Of a DNA stretch of 64,000 nucleotides, positions 23,401-33,200 are shown piece by piece. The stretch is from Aureobasidium sp. EXF-3400 (Eukaryota > Ascomycota > Dothideomycetes > Dothideales > Saccotheciaceae). The DNA is taken from the NCBI GenBank assembly GCA_024195585.1, contig SWBL01000002.1, positions 248,001-312,000 on the forward strand, written 5' to 3'. Under the pieces are notes generated by a model. The model was not told the origin of the DNA and searched no databases. It saw only the letters and a program-made list of their open reading frames with translations. The number at the start of each line of letters is the position of its first letter. Position 1 is the stretch's first letter. The position numbers and the translations under genes were made by a program.

Positions 23401-26098
23401 TTTGCGAAGCAAAAGTTTGAAGAGTATCGAACAACTTCTCGAGATGGATCCTACGATTCTTGATCAAGGCACTTTCTTCATCAACAGCATCATCAGGTGT
23501 CTTGCAGACAACTCGACTCAGGTCCGCGACTCTGCTCTTGGTCTCATTGCCAAATGTCTTTCCTTGCGTCCAAAGCTAGACACGATGCTCTACGAGCGCG
23601 TCATCATGCGAGCTCAGGATGCCAATTTGCATGTTAGAAAGCGTGCGATGAAGATGTTGAAAGATATGTACCTGCGAAACGATGCCTTGAACATGAAGGC
23701 ATTGATCGCAGATACTCTGATCAACCGTGTCACCGATGCCGATGAAAGCATTAAGGAGCTCGCTCGCCTCACCTTCGAAGATATTTGGATGACACCTTTC
23801 CACGCCATCTCTGGCTCAGACAACGATTCGGTCAAAAAGAAGCTTCGTCTACGAGAGCAAACAAGTCTGGTGATCAATATTGTCAAGCGCAAGACCGAAA
23901 CCACCGAAGCAGTTCTGCCTGAACTCCTGCAGCAGATCTTGTCAGAGAAGTCCAAGGCAGCAAAGGCAAACATCGCTGTGTGCAAGGAGATGGTGAAGCT
24001 CATGTTCGACGCCATCGTTGATCCAAATGAATTGCCAGAGAGCCCTCCACAGCAACACGTGTTGCAGACTCTCACTATCTTTTCTGCTGCCAACGCCAAG
24101 CTGTTCAAGGCAGACCAGCTTCAGACTCTTCAACCTTACGTCAAGAACCTCAGCACGGATGACAATTTGCTAGTATATCGCTCAGCCATCGTCATCCTCC
24201 GTCACACCTTGCCTCATATGAAGAACCTCAACCGAGATTTCCTTGCCAACATACAGCAAGCTCTACTTGGCAGCTTTACCAGACTTCCACCCGCCGAGCT
24301 CAAGGAAGTTGCGATCTGTCTCTGGACTCTTGACGGTGAACTCCACAACACAGAGAGACTCGTCAAAGTCACGCTTTCGTTGTACGACCAGATCAAGCGA
24401 GGTTTACCTCTTGATATGAACAGCAACCCAGCTGTAGCGCAGAAGACGAGGAGACTCATCACCATTGCTGGTCATTTCGGCAAAGCTTTCAACCTTGATG
24501 ATCACCTCAGTTCGTTCAAGGAGAAATTTTCAGACTACAAGGGCCAACATGTGTCATCCCTGGCTATGGACTTGATTTGTCCTTACACAAGACCTAGTCA
24601 ACCCATGATTCTTCGTCAAGCAGCACTTGATAGTGTTTGCATGCTCTGTCAAGCATGGCCTGGTCAGTTGATGCGTGCCGATGTATGCAATGCTTTCAGA
24701 CTTGCTCTCGAGTCGGACGATCAACAACTTCCGATGACATTGATCGTTGGTCTGAAAGAATTCTACTGTGCTGGTGATAAGCCTGGCGAGTCGAGCTTGG
24801 TTCAGGTCGGTACTGGCGTGGAGGCTGGCACTGAACGACTTGGCAACACCTACATGGCTACAGATCGTGACGGTGCAGCCACGTCTATCGCGCAACAGTT
24901 CTTGGGTAGAATCCGTGATGTTGCTCTCACTTCAGCAGACGCCCTCGCATTCAACGCTGTCCAAGTGGTTGCTAGTATCGGCCGCCAAGGACTTGTACAT
25001 CCCAAGGAAACAGGACCATGTTTCATCGCCCTCGAAACCTGTCCTGACACCAAGATAGCCACATTTGCCTTCCAGGAGCATATGGGACTTTACAGCAAGC
25101 ACGAAGCAATGTTCGAGAAGGAGCATATCGGCGCTGTTCATCAGGCGTTCACATATCAGCAAACCGTGGCTAAGAGCAACCAAGGATATACGGGAACCCC
25201 TCCGACCTCAAAGATGCACCATTTCTGGGAAGTACTCAAAACAGGAAAGGCCAAAATTCGCATCAAGTTCTTGTCTGCAATCTGCGGTAAAGCAGGTGTG
25301 GGCTTTGATGTGTCCAAAGTTGACATGTCGGATCCACTGCCAACTCATGTCGCTTTCACCCGATTTGTGTCTGAGAATCTGGCTTTCTTTGACTACGCTA
25401 AGTTTGACGAACTCCAACACTTGATCGAGTGTATCGAGAAGGTCATGGCCAATACTGGCACTCCTGTTGCTCATATGGTCGATGTTGACATCCTTCGTAT
25501 GCTCATTGAAAAGGATACCGCGATGGCTGACAGCGAAAACGGTATTGCTGTCGGTGTTACTTCATCTCAAAGCAAGCCAGTCGACCCGGCTCGCTCACGT
25601 GAGTTGACTGTCTACGTTCAGATCCTGCTGCTTCTTTGGGAAACACGTACGTACCTTCGTCGACTGTGGAATGTTAGCAAACACCAGGCAGCCACGAAAG
25701 CCAAGGCAAACAAAGACACCGTGCGTGCATTGCAACGCATTTCCAACTCAACGAACCTGACTGAGAGGTATCTCGCACGCAACCAAGAGATCATGACAGC
25801 GCTTGAGACGCCTGAAGGCCAACTCAGCCTTTGTACCTCATTCTCGGAAGTCATGGCTGTTGACAGCGAACTGAGAGTCGACAAGGAGGATGCAGAAGGC
25901 GATATGGACACTTCAATGACGATGAATGGCGATGGCTACGAGACTCCAAGTGAGAGAGGTGAAAGTGCAACTCCTGGCAGCGGACAAAAGCGTGGGCGCA
26001 AGAGAAAGAGCATTGATTCTAACCAGAACACGCCTCGAAAGAAGGGACGGCCAAGAAAGGGTTCGAGTGCGCAAGGTCGCTCTGTCTCCTTTGCTTGA
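20498..26098 (+). CDS. SCC2: Cohesin loader subunit SCC2/Mis4/NIPBL
   Basis: Large HEAT-repeat protein that loads cohesin onto chromatin with Scc4. CDS is join(20498..20615, 20670..26098), 1848 aa. The first exon supplies MSQSNGSNHLDGTRKNV...LPFTLD, and the splice reads on into AIPPPLAFP, matching the conserved N-terminal Scc4-interacting style. Residues ~130-260 are Pro/Ser/Gln-rich and disordered. An acidic-then-basic spacer lies near 640-700 (EESDADSDFDGETEKKRRAKRKPKPKK). The NIPBL C-terminal HEAT region is clear: LRSKSLKSIEQLLEMDPTIL, STQVRDSALGLIAKCL, HVRKRAMKMLKDMY, IKELARLTFEDIW. The extreme C-terminus is basic, with bipartite-NLS-like and AT-hook-like (KKGRPRKG) sequence. It is therefore nuclear. 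Confidence 0.95.
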
Positions 26099-26401
26099 TG
26101 AACAGGTTGATTCCTGCTTTCGCTTCGACTGGTGGATGATCGACTAGGCCGTCAGCACGTTGCTCATACATGATGGGCTTTGAGAACAGCATGCTTTGCG
26201 CTTGATTCTATGTGTGAACGAAAGGGTTAGTAAAGAAAAGAAGGGAACATAAGATTATACCCCAGTCACGATACATAATGCAAAGCAAAAGATTCACAAT
26301 GACCATGCGTCCCCCTCACATGACAGTGTCTCTATAATAGTATATCTCTAGACGTATTGTACTTGTTTTATTCGGTACTGCCTGAGAACACGCGATGTGT
26401 G

Positions 26402-26443
26402 TGGAATGCAGATTGAAGGTCCTGATCAAGGTGTAGCATTCCA
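26402..26443. repeat. Short inverted repeat (possible hairpin)
   Basis: TGGAATGC at 26402-26409 and its perfect complement GCATTCCA near 26436-26443 could form an 8-bp stem with a 26-nt loop. It lies about 300 bp past the SCC2 stop, so an RNA hairpin in a 3' region is possible. Confidence 0.4.
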
Positions 26444-26821
26444 GCTTTCATCAGACAAAAGCTTAGAACTCCAAAGCACTTTCAACAGTTCTAGTACACT
26501 ATACTTTTTGTTTGAATAGTAAAAGTTCCTAGGTCTAGAAGTCGCGTGTGCTTCTGTTCTTGAATACAGTTCAAGTATCATCTTCGCTGCAATACCGATA
26601 CTAATTGTTTCGAGAGGAGGAAAAAAGAGGTATGACGGTAGCCGTGTCACCCCCTGTGTTTGCAATGACCTCTCAGCACAAGATGAAGCGAACAAAAAAG
26701 AAACAGCTGACAGTTAGCAAAAAATCAGCAGCCGAGGCTCGATTGGAAAAACTCTCATTCTCATCCCTTGATCTTAGCCACCAGAATGCCGGACATTCTG
26801 GCTAAATAACATGGATTAAGG

Positions 26822-26906
26822 CGTACACGGCAGGATTTGAACGGTGGTTTTGTTACCGCATTTGTAAGGGGCGTGAGTGTAAGCCGTTACACCACTCAGC
26901 CGATTA
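26822..26906 (-). pseudogene. tRNA-like sequence with Pol III A- and B-box motifs, probably degenerate
   Basis: On the minus strand an A-box-like GGCTGAGTGGTGTAACGGC is followed about 45 nt later by a B-box-like CGTTCAAATCC, the spacing of a tRNA gene. A CCTTACAA anticodon-loop-like segment (TAC) lies between. The T-stem does not pair (5' CACCG against 3' CCTGC), and the acceptor ends are not complementary, so a normal cloverleaf cannot form. I read it as a decayed tRNA or a tRNA-derived element. The B-box region shares the core ACCACCGTTC(A/G)AA with the minisatellite at 34.2 kb. Confidence 0.35.
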
Positions 26907-27059
26907 CAGTGATAAAGGGACTTTGAGATGAATGTATGCGTTAAGTGGAAGGGAAGGGTGAGTTTTTGTGTAGTGGAGTGTCTGTTTTGGATCTTTGATG
27001 GGTTTGTGGTTTGTTTTGATTGGTGCGAGCGGAGTTATATATGTTTATAAGTTGGAAAC

Positions 27060-28030
27060 TGCTTGGAAGTAGGAGTTGTATATTGTGGATCACGTCAGTA
27101 CATAATGATAGAAGATCAGTTATGCTAGAGAGCAAAAGCGTTTGTTTCCCAACCACGAACGCCGCTCTCCTTTCTACTTGAGTGTAGCTAGCTATGCTTC
27201 TCTACAGTTGTCAATACTGTGATGTTTTGTGCATCTCAAGAGTGGCAGATGGATATGAGTATAGTTGGAAGATGCAGGAGTAAAATCTGAGACGACAACA
27301 ACCACCGGGTTGTAGAGATGTTCCACTTCAAGTCTTTAACTATCACATAATGTTTCATAGCAGAATACAACCATGGGACATCGGTCGAATTGGGAAGCAG
27401 ATGTGTCTGTGTTCCTAGTCATTGACGCCGTTCTCGTGTCTTCTTGTATGTAGCTATGCTTTCCTAACTCTCGTTGATACTTGATCACACTCTGGGACTT
27501 TATGGTGCTCGACGGTGGCGGAAGATACATATAGGACATGGTCAAGAGGTGGGAAACAGAAGACCAAAGCGACGACGACTACCGGGCTGTAGACGTTTCC
27601 CACCCTCTTGTGACTCTTCCCGTGCATCATGGTTCACATCAGAGCACAGCTACAGGTCAAACATTCTCAGAAAGCAAAGACGTCTGTGGTCTCAATTACT
27701 GACGCCGTGCTCGTGTTTCTTTGTGTGTAGCTAGCCAGCTAGCCATGCTTTTGTGACTCTCGTTGACAAATGACGACACTGTGATAGTTCATACATCATA
27801 ACAGTAGACAGAAAGATATCGAATATGGAAAGGAAGCAGAAGACGTAAGACCAGAGCAACGACGACTATCGGGTTAAGAACATCTTCTACTCCTTTGAAG
27901 CTTTGGTTCGTGCATCATGGTTGATATCAGCACGCAGTGATTGGTCAATCAAGTCAGAAAGCAAAGAGTTCCATATTCCCAGTTACTAACGCGGTTCTTG
28001 TGTCTCCTTGTGTGCAGCTAACTATGCTTG
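27060..28030. repeat. Degenerate tandem array, ~265-290 bp unit, about 3.5-4 copies
   Basis: Anchor blocks recur in the same order. GTAGCTA/GCAGCTA-CTATGCTT occurs near 27184, 27450, 27727 and 28014. A block like CGACTACCGGGCTGTAGAC occurs near 27300, 27574 and 27862. CATCATGGTT(C/G)A(C/T)ATCAG occurs near 27627 and 27915. AGAAAGCAAAGA occurs near 27669 and 27957, with weaker forms near 27130. Spacings are 264-288 bp. Copies are strongly diverged. No continuous open frame spans a unit, so the array looks non-coding or decayed. Each unit carries a TACTRAC-like motif followed by pyrimidines and YAG just before the GCTA anchor. Confidence 0.65.
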
Positions 28031-28121
28031 TTTGAGCAAAAAGATGTCCTCGTCTCGTGTCTGACATCATGTCCTTTCTTCATGGCCTTTCTCCACATCC
28101 ATCCGTCAAGTCTTTCCATAC

Positions 28122-29360
28122 CTAATCATCAAATCTGGCCTTCACGGTCTCATAGCAGCCATCGAGCAAGTTTCTGAGGAATCTGTGATGACGGTCGGTG
28201 ATCACCATCAAAGCCTTCTTAGTCTCGCCCTTGACCTGATTACCGACGTCTCTGATGGCCACCTTTGACATTTCCTCCACGGCAAGTTCAACCCATGCTG
28301 TGAAACTGGCTTTGCCTGCTTCTTCGTCGGTGGTGCTGTTGTCGTCGGCAATGATGGCTTGCCAGAGGGTGTTGGCGAAGCTATTGGACTTCTCGTTGGG
28401 GTGCTTGATGTTGGGATCTTCGAGCATGGCATTTGCTTCGGCGGTAACCATGGTTCTGAGACTCTCTTGGAAGTCTTCGAACGGGTTTCTACTGTGAGAG
28501 GTTGTGTTAGCGCTATCGAAAGAGAGGTAGGACTGTACTTACGCGGGTCTAGAAACAGCCTGACTACGAGTTCGTTCTCTAGTGCGATGAGCGTTGACTT
28601 GAGGCGCAGCGGCTTCGAGTTCAGTAGCTTCAGGAGGAGAAACTTCCGTTCCAGCGGCCTCAGAGACAGGAGGTTCAGCGGCCTCGAAGGTAGTGGTTTG
28701 AACTTCAACAGACTGCTTAACCGGAGATGATGCTGAGTCAGCGCGAGACTTTGTAGGCAACAAAGCGCCTGCTTTAGAAGCGCTCTTCGAGGCGCCAGGC
28801 ATAGGAGTGACTGGGTTAGAGGCGCTTTTTCTGACCACACTGGCAGCTGTGTATGGCGATTGCGTAGTAGGTGATGACTCTGCGGTGGCGATCAGACGCG
28901 AACTCTGACGCAGTCTCTTAGCAGGAGGCTCTTCCATGTTCTCTTTGTCTTCTGAGATCTGAGTCTTGCTGAAAATCTGAGGGTGGACTCTCTTCAGCCA
29001 GTTGTGCTGATCTGCCCAGACCTCATTGAATGCCTCGCGTAGCTGACGACCTTGCTCGAACACAGGGCTTGGAGGATGGCCTGCGTTGAAGATGTCGGAG
29101 TTGTTGAGCATCAGCTCAAAATCGGCTTTGAAGGAAGTCGCAGAGTCATAAAAGCTCTTTCCTAGTTTGAAAGCGATGGTAGACAAATCCATTGGCTGTC
29201 TGATGAAGTTGAGGTAGGTAGGCACAGCCACAATGTCCACGGGCTCTTTGAAAGAGCGCACGTACTTGCGATGCTTGGGGCGCTGGAACTCCTCGATGAT
29301 ATGCTGACAAACAAGGAAGTCTGCCTGCTGCATCTTTGTCGTGTCTTGAGGAGAAGCCAT
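28122..29360 (-). CDS. Bromodomain-containing protein
   Basis: Probable nuclear acetyl-lysine reader, 395 aa. CDS is complement(join(28122..28491, 28543..29360)). The bromodomain covers roughly residues 15-115. PVDIVAVPTYLNFIRQPMDLSTI is the ZA loop with the PMDL signature, and DFELMLNNSDIFN carries the acetyl-lysine-binding Asn region. Residues ~130-270 are disordered, Ser/Ala/Glu-rich, with a basic KRLRQSSR patch. After the intron a predicted helical C-terminal domain follows (NPFEDFQESL ... WVELAVEEMSKVAIRDVGNQV ... HRFLRNLLDGCYETVKARF), which I do not recognise. It lies inside a repeat-rich island. Complex membership cannot be inferred. Confidence 0.8.
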
Positions 29361-29785
29361 GATGGTAACTTCTTGCTGTGTAGTGGTCTGATGACAGAGT
29401 GTCTCGTGTTTGCGTACGCAGAAGAGAATCGCGTCAAGGATGAAGTTGCCACAAGATTGGGATGGAGGACAAAGGCCAAGCTCCCTGTCTCAAGAGGACA
29501 CAAACACTCGGCACAGACAGAACAGAATGTATAGTCTATTTTCAGGATGATTTTCACATCAGACTTATCAGAGCTTCTTTTCCAACACAACACATGTAAG
29601 GTTGATAGTGAGAAGGCAATTTGAGGTTTCCATCCAACGCACGCGATAACATTCTGTGCAAAGCAGGTGGAGAAGACGTCAAAGACACCCAGTTGAACAC
29701 GTGATTTGTTTACTACCACCTCAACATGGATGTACACATAGCATCAAGCAAACACCCCTGCAGGTATGACTGCTCAAAAGAATAC

Positions 29786-29906
29786 TATCAGAATGCAAAA
29801 TCATGAGTTGTCTCGCAAGTGGTCCACTGAAAGTCTTATCGTCCTTGTCTCTCTTTGGACATTTCCATCAGACGAGACAAAGTCTTGCATTTCTACTGGT
29901 CTGATA
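29786..29906. repeat. Double-inverted-repeat element, copy 1
   Basis: Outer arms TATCAGA/TCTGATA (29786-29792 and 29900-29906) pair perfectly, with AATGCA/TGCATT just inside. Inner arms are GTCCACTGAAAG (29822-29833) and CTCTCTTTGGAC (29849-29860). The four bases ATAC occur directly on both sides, a possible target-site duplication. Confidence 0.65.
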
Positions 29907-30007
29907 ATACTAGTGCTAGATGATTTGAGAGCTGATATAGGTACTTGCAGCCCTGTACTCAATTACCATATACCATCTCTCCCCAACAAGATGGCTTCGT
30001 ACTAGCC

Positions 30008-30125
30008 TTGTATCAAAATGCACAATCTGATCCAGAACTCAGCTTGTCCCAGTGAAAGCTAGCATTTCCAGACCTCTCTTTGGACATACATACAGGATGT
30101 GATTATATCTTGCCTTTTGACTGGT
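30008..30125. repeat. Double-inverted-repeat element, copy 2
   Basis: Left outer arm TATCAAAATGCACAATC starts at 30011; the right arm reads GATTATATCTTGCCTTTTGA. Inner left is GTCCCAGTGAAAG (30046-30058) and inner right CTCTCTTTGGAC (30074-30085). The layout matches copy 1. Confidence 0.6.
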
Positions 30126-30186
30126 GCAGAAGCACCAGGAATGTATGCTGGGGAAGCATCACCTCCCAATTGAAAGTGGACGGCCT

Positions 30187-30312
30187 GATAGCTTGTAAAA
30201 ATGCAAGAATTTGTACAATGTCAGGCATAGTTCCAGTGAGAGCCAGGCTTTCAAGTACCCTCTTTGGACTTTAGCTATTCTGCAAACAATATTGTGCATT
30301 TTGATGGCTATC
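30187..30312. repeat. Double-inverted-repeat element, copy 3
   Basis: Outer arms begin GATAGC (30187) and end GCTATC (30312), with AAAATGCA opposite TGCATTTT inside. Inner arms are TTCCAGTGAGAG (30231-30242) and CTCTTTGGAC (30260-30269). This is the most complete outer inverted repeat of the family. Confidence 0.7.
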
Positions 30313-30371
30313 GAACGGCGTGCAATCTACGTGAAAACCTCGTCAGTCAAGGCCGGGTTGACATTGATCTG

Positions 30372-30666
30372 TAGTATTTCTTAGTATATTCTCGATGTCT
30401 GACACGGACATGACGCATGAATAGCTAAATTCATCAGATCGATGGGACGAAAGAGGCTACAAGTATATCGCACCCGATGCGTTTCGTCTCGTAGGCCAGC
30501 GATACCAGCTAGGATTTATTGCGGGTGGTTGGTTTCCAAAGTATAGTTTCTGGATCTGGAACGGACGTGATGCACGAGAGACTACATTTTACAGATCAAC
30601 AAGACACAAAAGAGACAGCAGGCGTCATCGACCTCATGCGTTTTGTTTCATAGACCAGCGATTCAA
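30372..30666. repeat. Tandem pair of ~155-bp degenerate repeats
   Basis: Two copies (about 30372-30511 and 30537-30666) share ordered blocks. GGACATGACGCATGA near 30406 matches GGACGTGATGCACGA near 30561. GATGCGTTTCGTCTCGTAGGCCAGCGAT near 30476 matches CATGCGTTTTGTTTCATAGACCAGCGAT near 30634 (each quoted here in part). Spacing is 155-158 bp. It is not part of the hairpin family. Confidence 0.6.
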
Positions 30667-30845
30667 TAAGGAGGGAACATGGAAATTGGTTTTGGCACAT
30701 CGTTCTTCTTTTATTGCTTCTAAGGGCCAGCTTCATTCGTCTTCTCGTGCCCATTTCGTATCAGCTGATGAGTGCCTTCTCTCATATCTCTTGTGGTCAG
30801 CTAATCATCTTCCTCATTCGGAAGATCGACCATGTGTCGTTTGTC

Positions 30846-31606
30846 TCATTCTTGCTCTCCCTGCTCTCCTTCGTCTCCCTCCTCTCCCTCCTCTCCGTCT
30901 TCTCCCTGAGCTCTGATCATGCGAATGAGAGCCTTGGTACTCATGGCAAACATCACAGCCTGTCTCTGACACTCCATCTTGAGTGCCTCAACCAGAGCCT
31001 CCTTGACTGCAGGACCGATGCCCTTGGCTTTGATGTCTGCAATAGACATCGCCTCAACTCTCTCTCTAGCCTCCTTCAACCACGTCTTCTTTGTCTTGGG
31101 GGACTGGTCTTCGGAATTGAACAGGTAGTAGCCATAGACGCGAGCTCTAAGGATCATGCCGCTGGCCTCGGAGAAGTCCAGAGCATCAAACTGCTTCTCC
31201 ATCTCTTCAATGATTAGCTCTCTGGTGGTATCATGAAACATATCCTGGATGCTGAAAGATGAAGATGACAAACATTAGTGTCAAAGAGTACAAAAGACAA
31301 AAGTAAAACTTACCTCTTGTCTTTGGCTACAGCAACTAGAGCAGATCCGGTGTCGACACGCTGCTTCTTACGAGGGGGCTCCATGTTGGTAGCGGGTGAG
31401 AGAAGTCTGCTGTAGATTGGGTCCTGAGGCATCTCTCGGGCTCCAGCGGGCGCGCTCATCGGGTCGACGGTCTTTCTCTTGTTGAGCAGACTCTTGCCGT
31501 ACTTGAGAGTCAGACGGGGGCGGTTCTCGTGCTGGGCGACAGACTCCTCATAGTCGGAGTCGCTGTGCGTCTGTTTGGCCTTGCCCTTTCCTGACTTGGG
31601 GGGCAT
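30846..31606 (-). CDS. Small charged protein with acidic C-terminal tail, unrecognised
   Basis: Unrecognised protein of 232 aa. CDS is complement(join(30846..31251, 31314..31606)). The start MPPKSGKGKAK lies at 31606. Residues 1-95 are basic and disordered, with RPRLTLKYGKSLLNKRK and an NLS-like PPRKKQR. After the intron (GTAAGT...CAG) a helical region follows (MFHDTTRELIIEEMEKQFDALDF ... KTWLKEARERVEAMSIADI ... VKEALVEALKMECQRQAVMFAMSTKALIRMI). It ends in a Glu/Gly tail (GEEGEEGDEGEQGEQE). The helical part has the same W..A.E....-I.D pattern as the C-terminal domain of the bromodomain gene at 28122-29360. A nuclear location is plausible; function is unknown. Confidence 0.7.
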
Positions 31607-31960
31607 GATCGCGGCTGACAAAGCAGTGATCGTCAGAAACATGTGAGACGAGAAGACGACACGCTGATTACTTACCGGGCTCGTTGCTGGTGGTGTTGAT
31701 GAGAAAGAGAGAGAGATCTTGTCGAAAAAGGACAGAAGAAAGGGGTCACCTGTGAGGCAGCAGGCGTTTGAGTGAATCAAACAACCGCAGGCGCTCACTT
31801 TGAGTGAACTGGAACCGTAGTCACTCGTGCACATCGACGGCCCCTCAACAAAAGCGTCGAGGTCGTCGGGATAGCCGTCGAGGGCATCGTCAAGGATATT
31901 GTCGAGACCACCAGCGTTGAAGCCTACACCAGCTTCACGTGATCAGATATATCAGAATCT
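31607..31960. other. Upstream region of the small charged-protein gene
   Basis: No other gene is seen. The minus-strand reading frame stays open upstream of the chosen start to about 31834, but a splice-like GT at 31673 and the lack of conservation make the inner ATG at 31606 preferable. Confidence 0.35.
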
Positions 31961-32077
31961 AGTTACAAAAAGACAAAGTAGTCTAGAAAAATAGTACATT
32001 GTCCAGAGAGACGGGTTGTCTTCCGGGCTCTCTTTGGACATATGTATGATATCTGATAGTATTTTGCATTTTGAAAG
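31961..32077. repeat. Double-inverted-repeat element, copy 4
   Basis: Inner arms are GTCCAGAGAG (32001-32010) and CTCTCTTTGGAC (32028-32039). They form GTCCA/TGGAC plus GAGAG/CTCTC with a two-base TT bulge on the 3' side. The outer right arm TTTTGCATTTTGAAAG faces a diverged left arm near 31963. Confidence 0.65.
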
Positions 32078-32150
32078 TGTGCAAATCTGCTCGTATTGAG
32101 ATGAGAGAGTGATTGATAGCGTTTTCAAATAGTCACACGTGTTGTAGTAT

Positions 32151-32268
32151 AGTTATAAAAATGCACAATGTTTTGTAGATACAAGAGGTGTCCAGAGAAA
32201 TATCAGATTCTGGGGGCTCTCAGTGGACATATCAGTGTTTCAGTGTTCTTTCTGCATTATGATATATC
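32151..32268. repeat. Double-inverted-repeat element, copy 5
   Basis: Left outer arm TATAAAAATGCACAATG begins near 32154; right outer arm is TCTGCATTATGATATATC. Inner arms are GTCCAGAGA (32190-32198) and CTCTCAGTGGAC (32217-32228) with an AG bulge. Confidence 0.65.
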
Positions 32269-32347
32269 ATTTTCGAGTCCTCTACTACTGTGGGAGAGCA
32301 GTGCAACTCTACGGGAGTATCTCAGGAGCAGAAGTTGGCTAGATCTA

Positions 32348-32467
32348 GATCCATAAAAATGCATAGATATCTTTGAGTTCGAGTTAAGTCCAGAGAAGGC
32401 CCGTGTTTTCATGATTCTCAGTGGACTCTACCATATTTCTCAAATGTTTGTGCATTTCTATCAATCA
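32348..32467. repeat. Double-inverted-repeat element, copy 6
   Basis: Left outer arm is ATAAAAATGCAT (about 32353), right outer arm TTGTGCATTTCTAT (to about 32461). Inner arms are GTCCAGAGAA (32388-32397) and TTCTCAGTGGAC (32415-32426), giving two 5-bp helices and an AG bulge. The terminal A in the left arm is matched by T in the right arm. Confidence 0.65.
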
Positions 32468-33200
32468 GATACTACGTGAATCTTCAAGGAGAGGAGAAAG
32501 ATTTGTGTATATCATCTTACGCCTCTAGCTTCCGTCAACACATCAGAAGCAGTAAACAGCTATCAAAAGGCAAGGATGTGTGGAGATTGGGATTAGATCC
32601 AAGGAGCCACAACACGACCTGGCGCACCCAAAAGCTGGCCAAGAGCCAATGACTGTACCCCGGATCTCTCCAACACTATCCCGACCCTGTAGTAACCCTC
32701 GAGTAGCTATATACCACTTTCATACCACTCAAAAGCACCTCACGTGATCACTAGCGATAGACATTGGGAAGATTTATGAGGACACCCCTTGCTTCACTAG
32801 CTAGTATCGCTGTCAGGTGACTTCCTGGAGCCAGTCATTGTCTAGACTGTTTTCCAGATTGGTACTCAACAGTACATGGTTCGACTACTATAGGCACCCT
32901 TCCTTGCCACACCAGAAAAGATATTAAAACAACGTTTGGTGACTGTAAGGAAGTCACGGTTCTGGCATGAGCTTTGGTACGAACACGTGTGCCTTCCTCT
33001 TTCTCTACTTTATCTTTCTGCTTGTCTTTGTGGATTACCATCTATCCACCTCCTGTCAGGCAGCTTATCCACTCTTCTGGCAACATGAGCGCAGAGCTAT
33101 GCCAAAGATCTCTGGACCTTTCTCTATTACTCTTCTTGCGTGAGTCACATCTCCCTCTCTTTCTTTCTCTCTGTCTTCCTTGTTTCTTGTCAGTAGTCAC
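32468..33200. other. Intergenic, no gene seen
   Basis: Open frames here (for example 32974-33405, plus) are hydrophobic by chance in a pyrimidine-rich stretch and resemble nothing known. Confidence 0.4.

Noticed and set aside
26822..26906. Functional tRNA-Val(UAC) gene on the minus strand
   Set aside because: The T-stem and acceptor stem do not pair, so I list it only as a degenerate tRNA-like sequence.
27060..28030. CRISPR-like array
   Set aside because: Units are about 270 bp and diverged, with no short identical repeats or unique spacers, in a eukaryotic genome.
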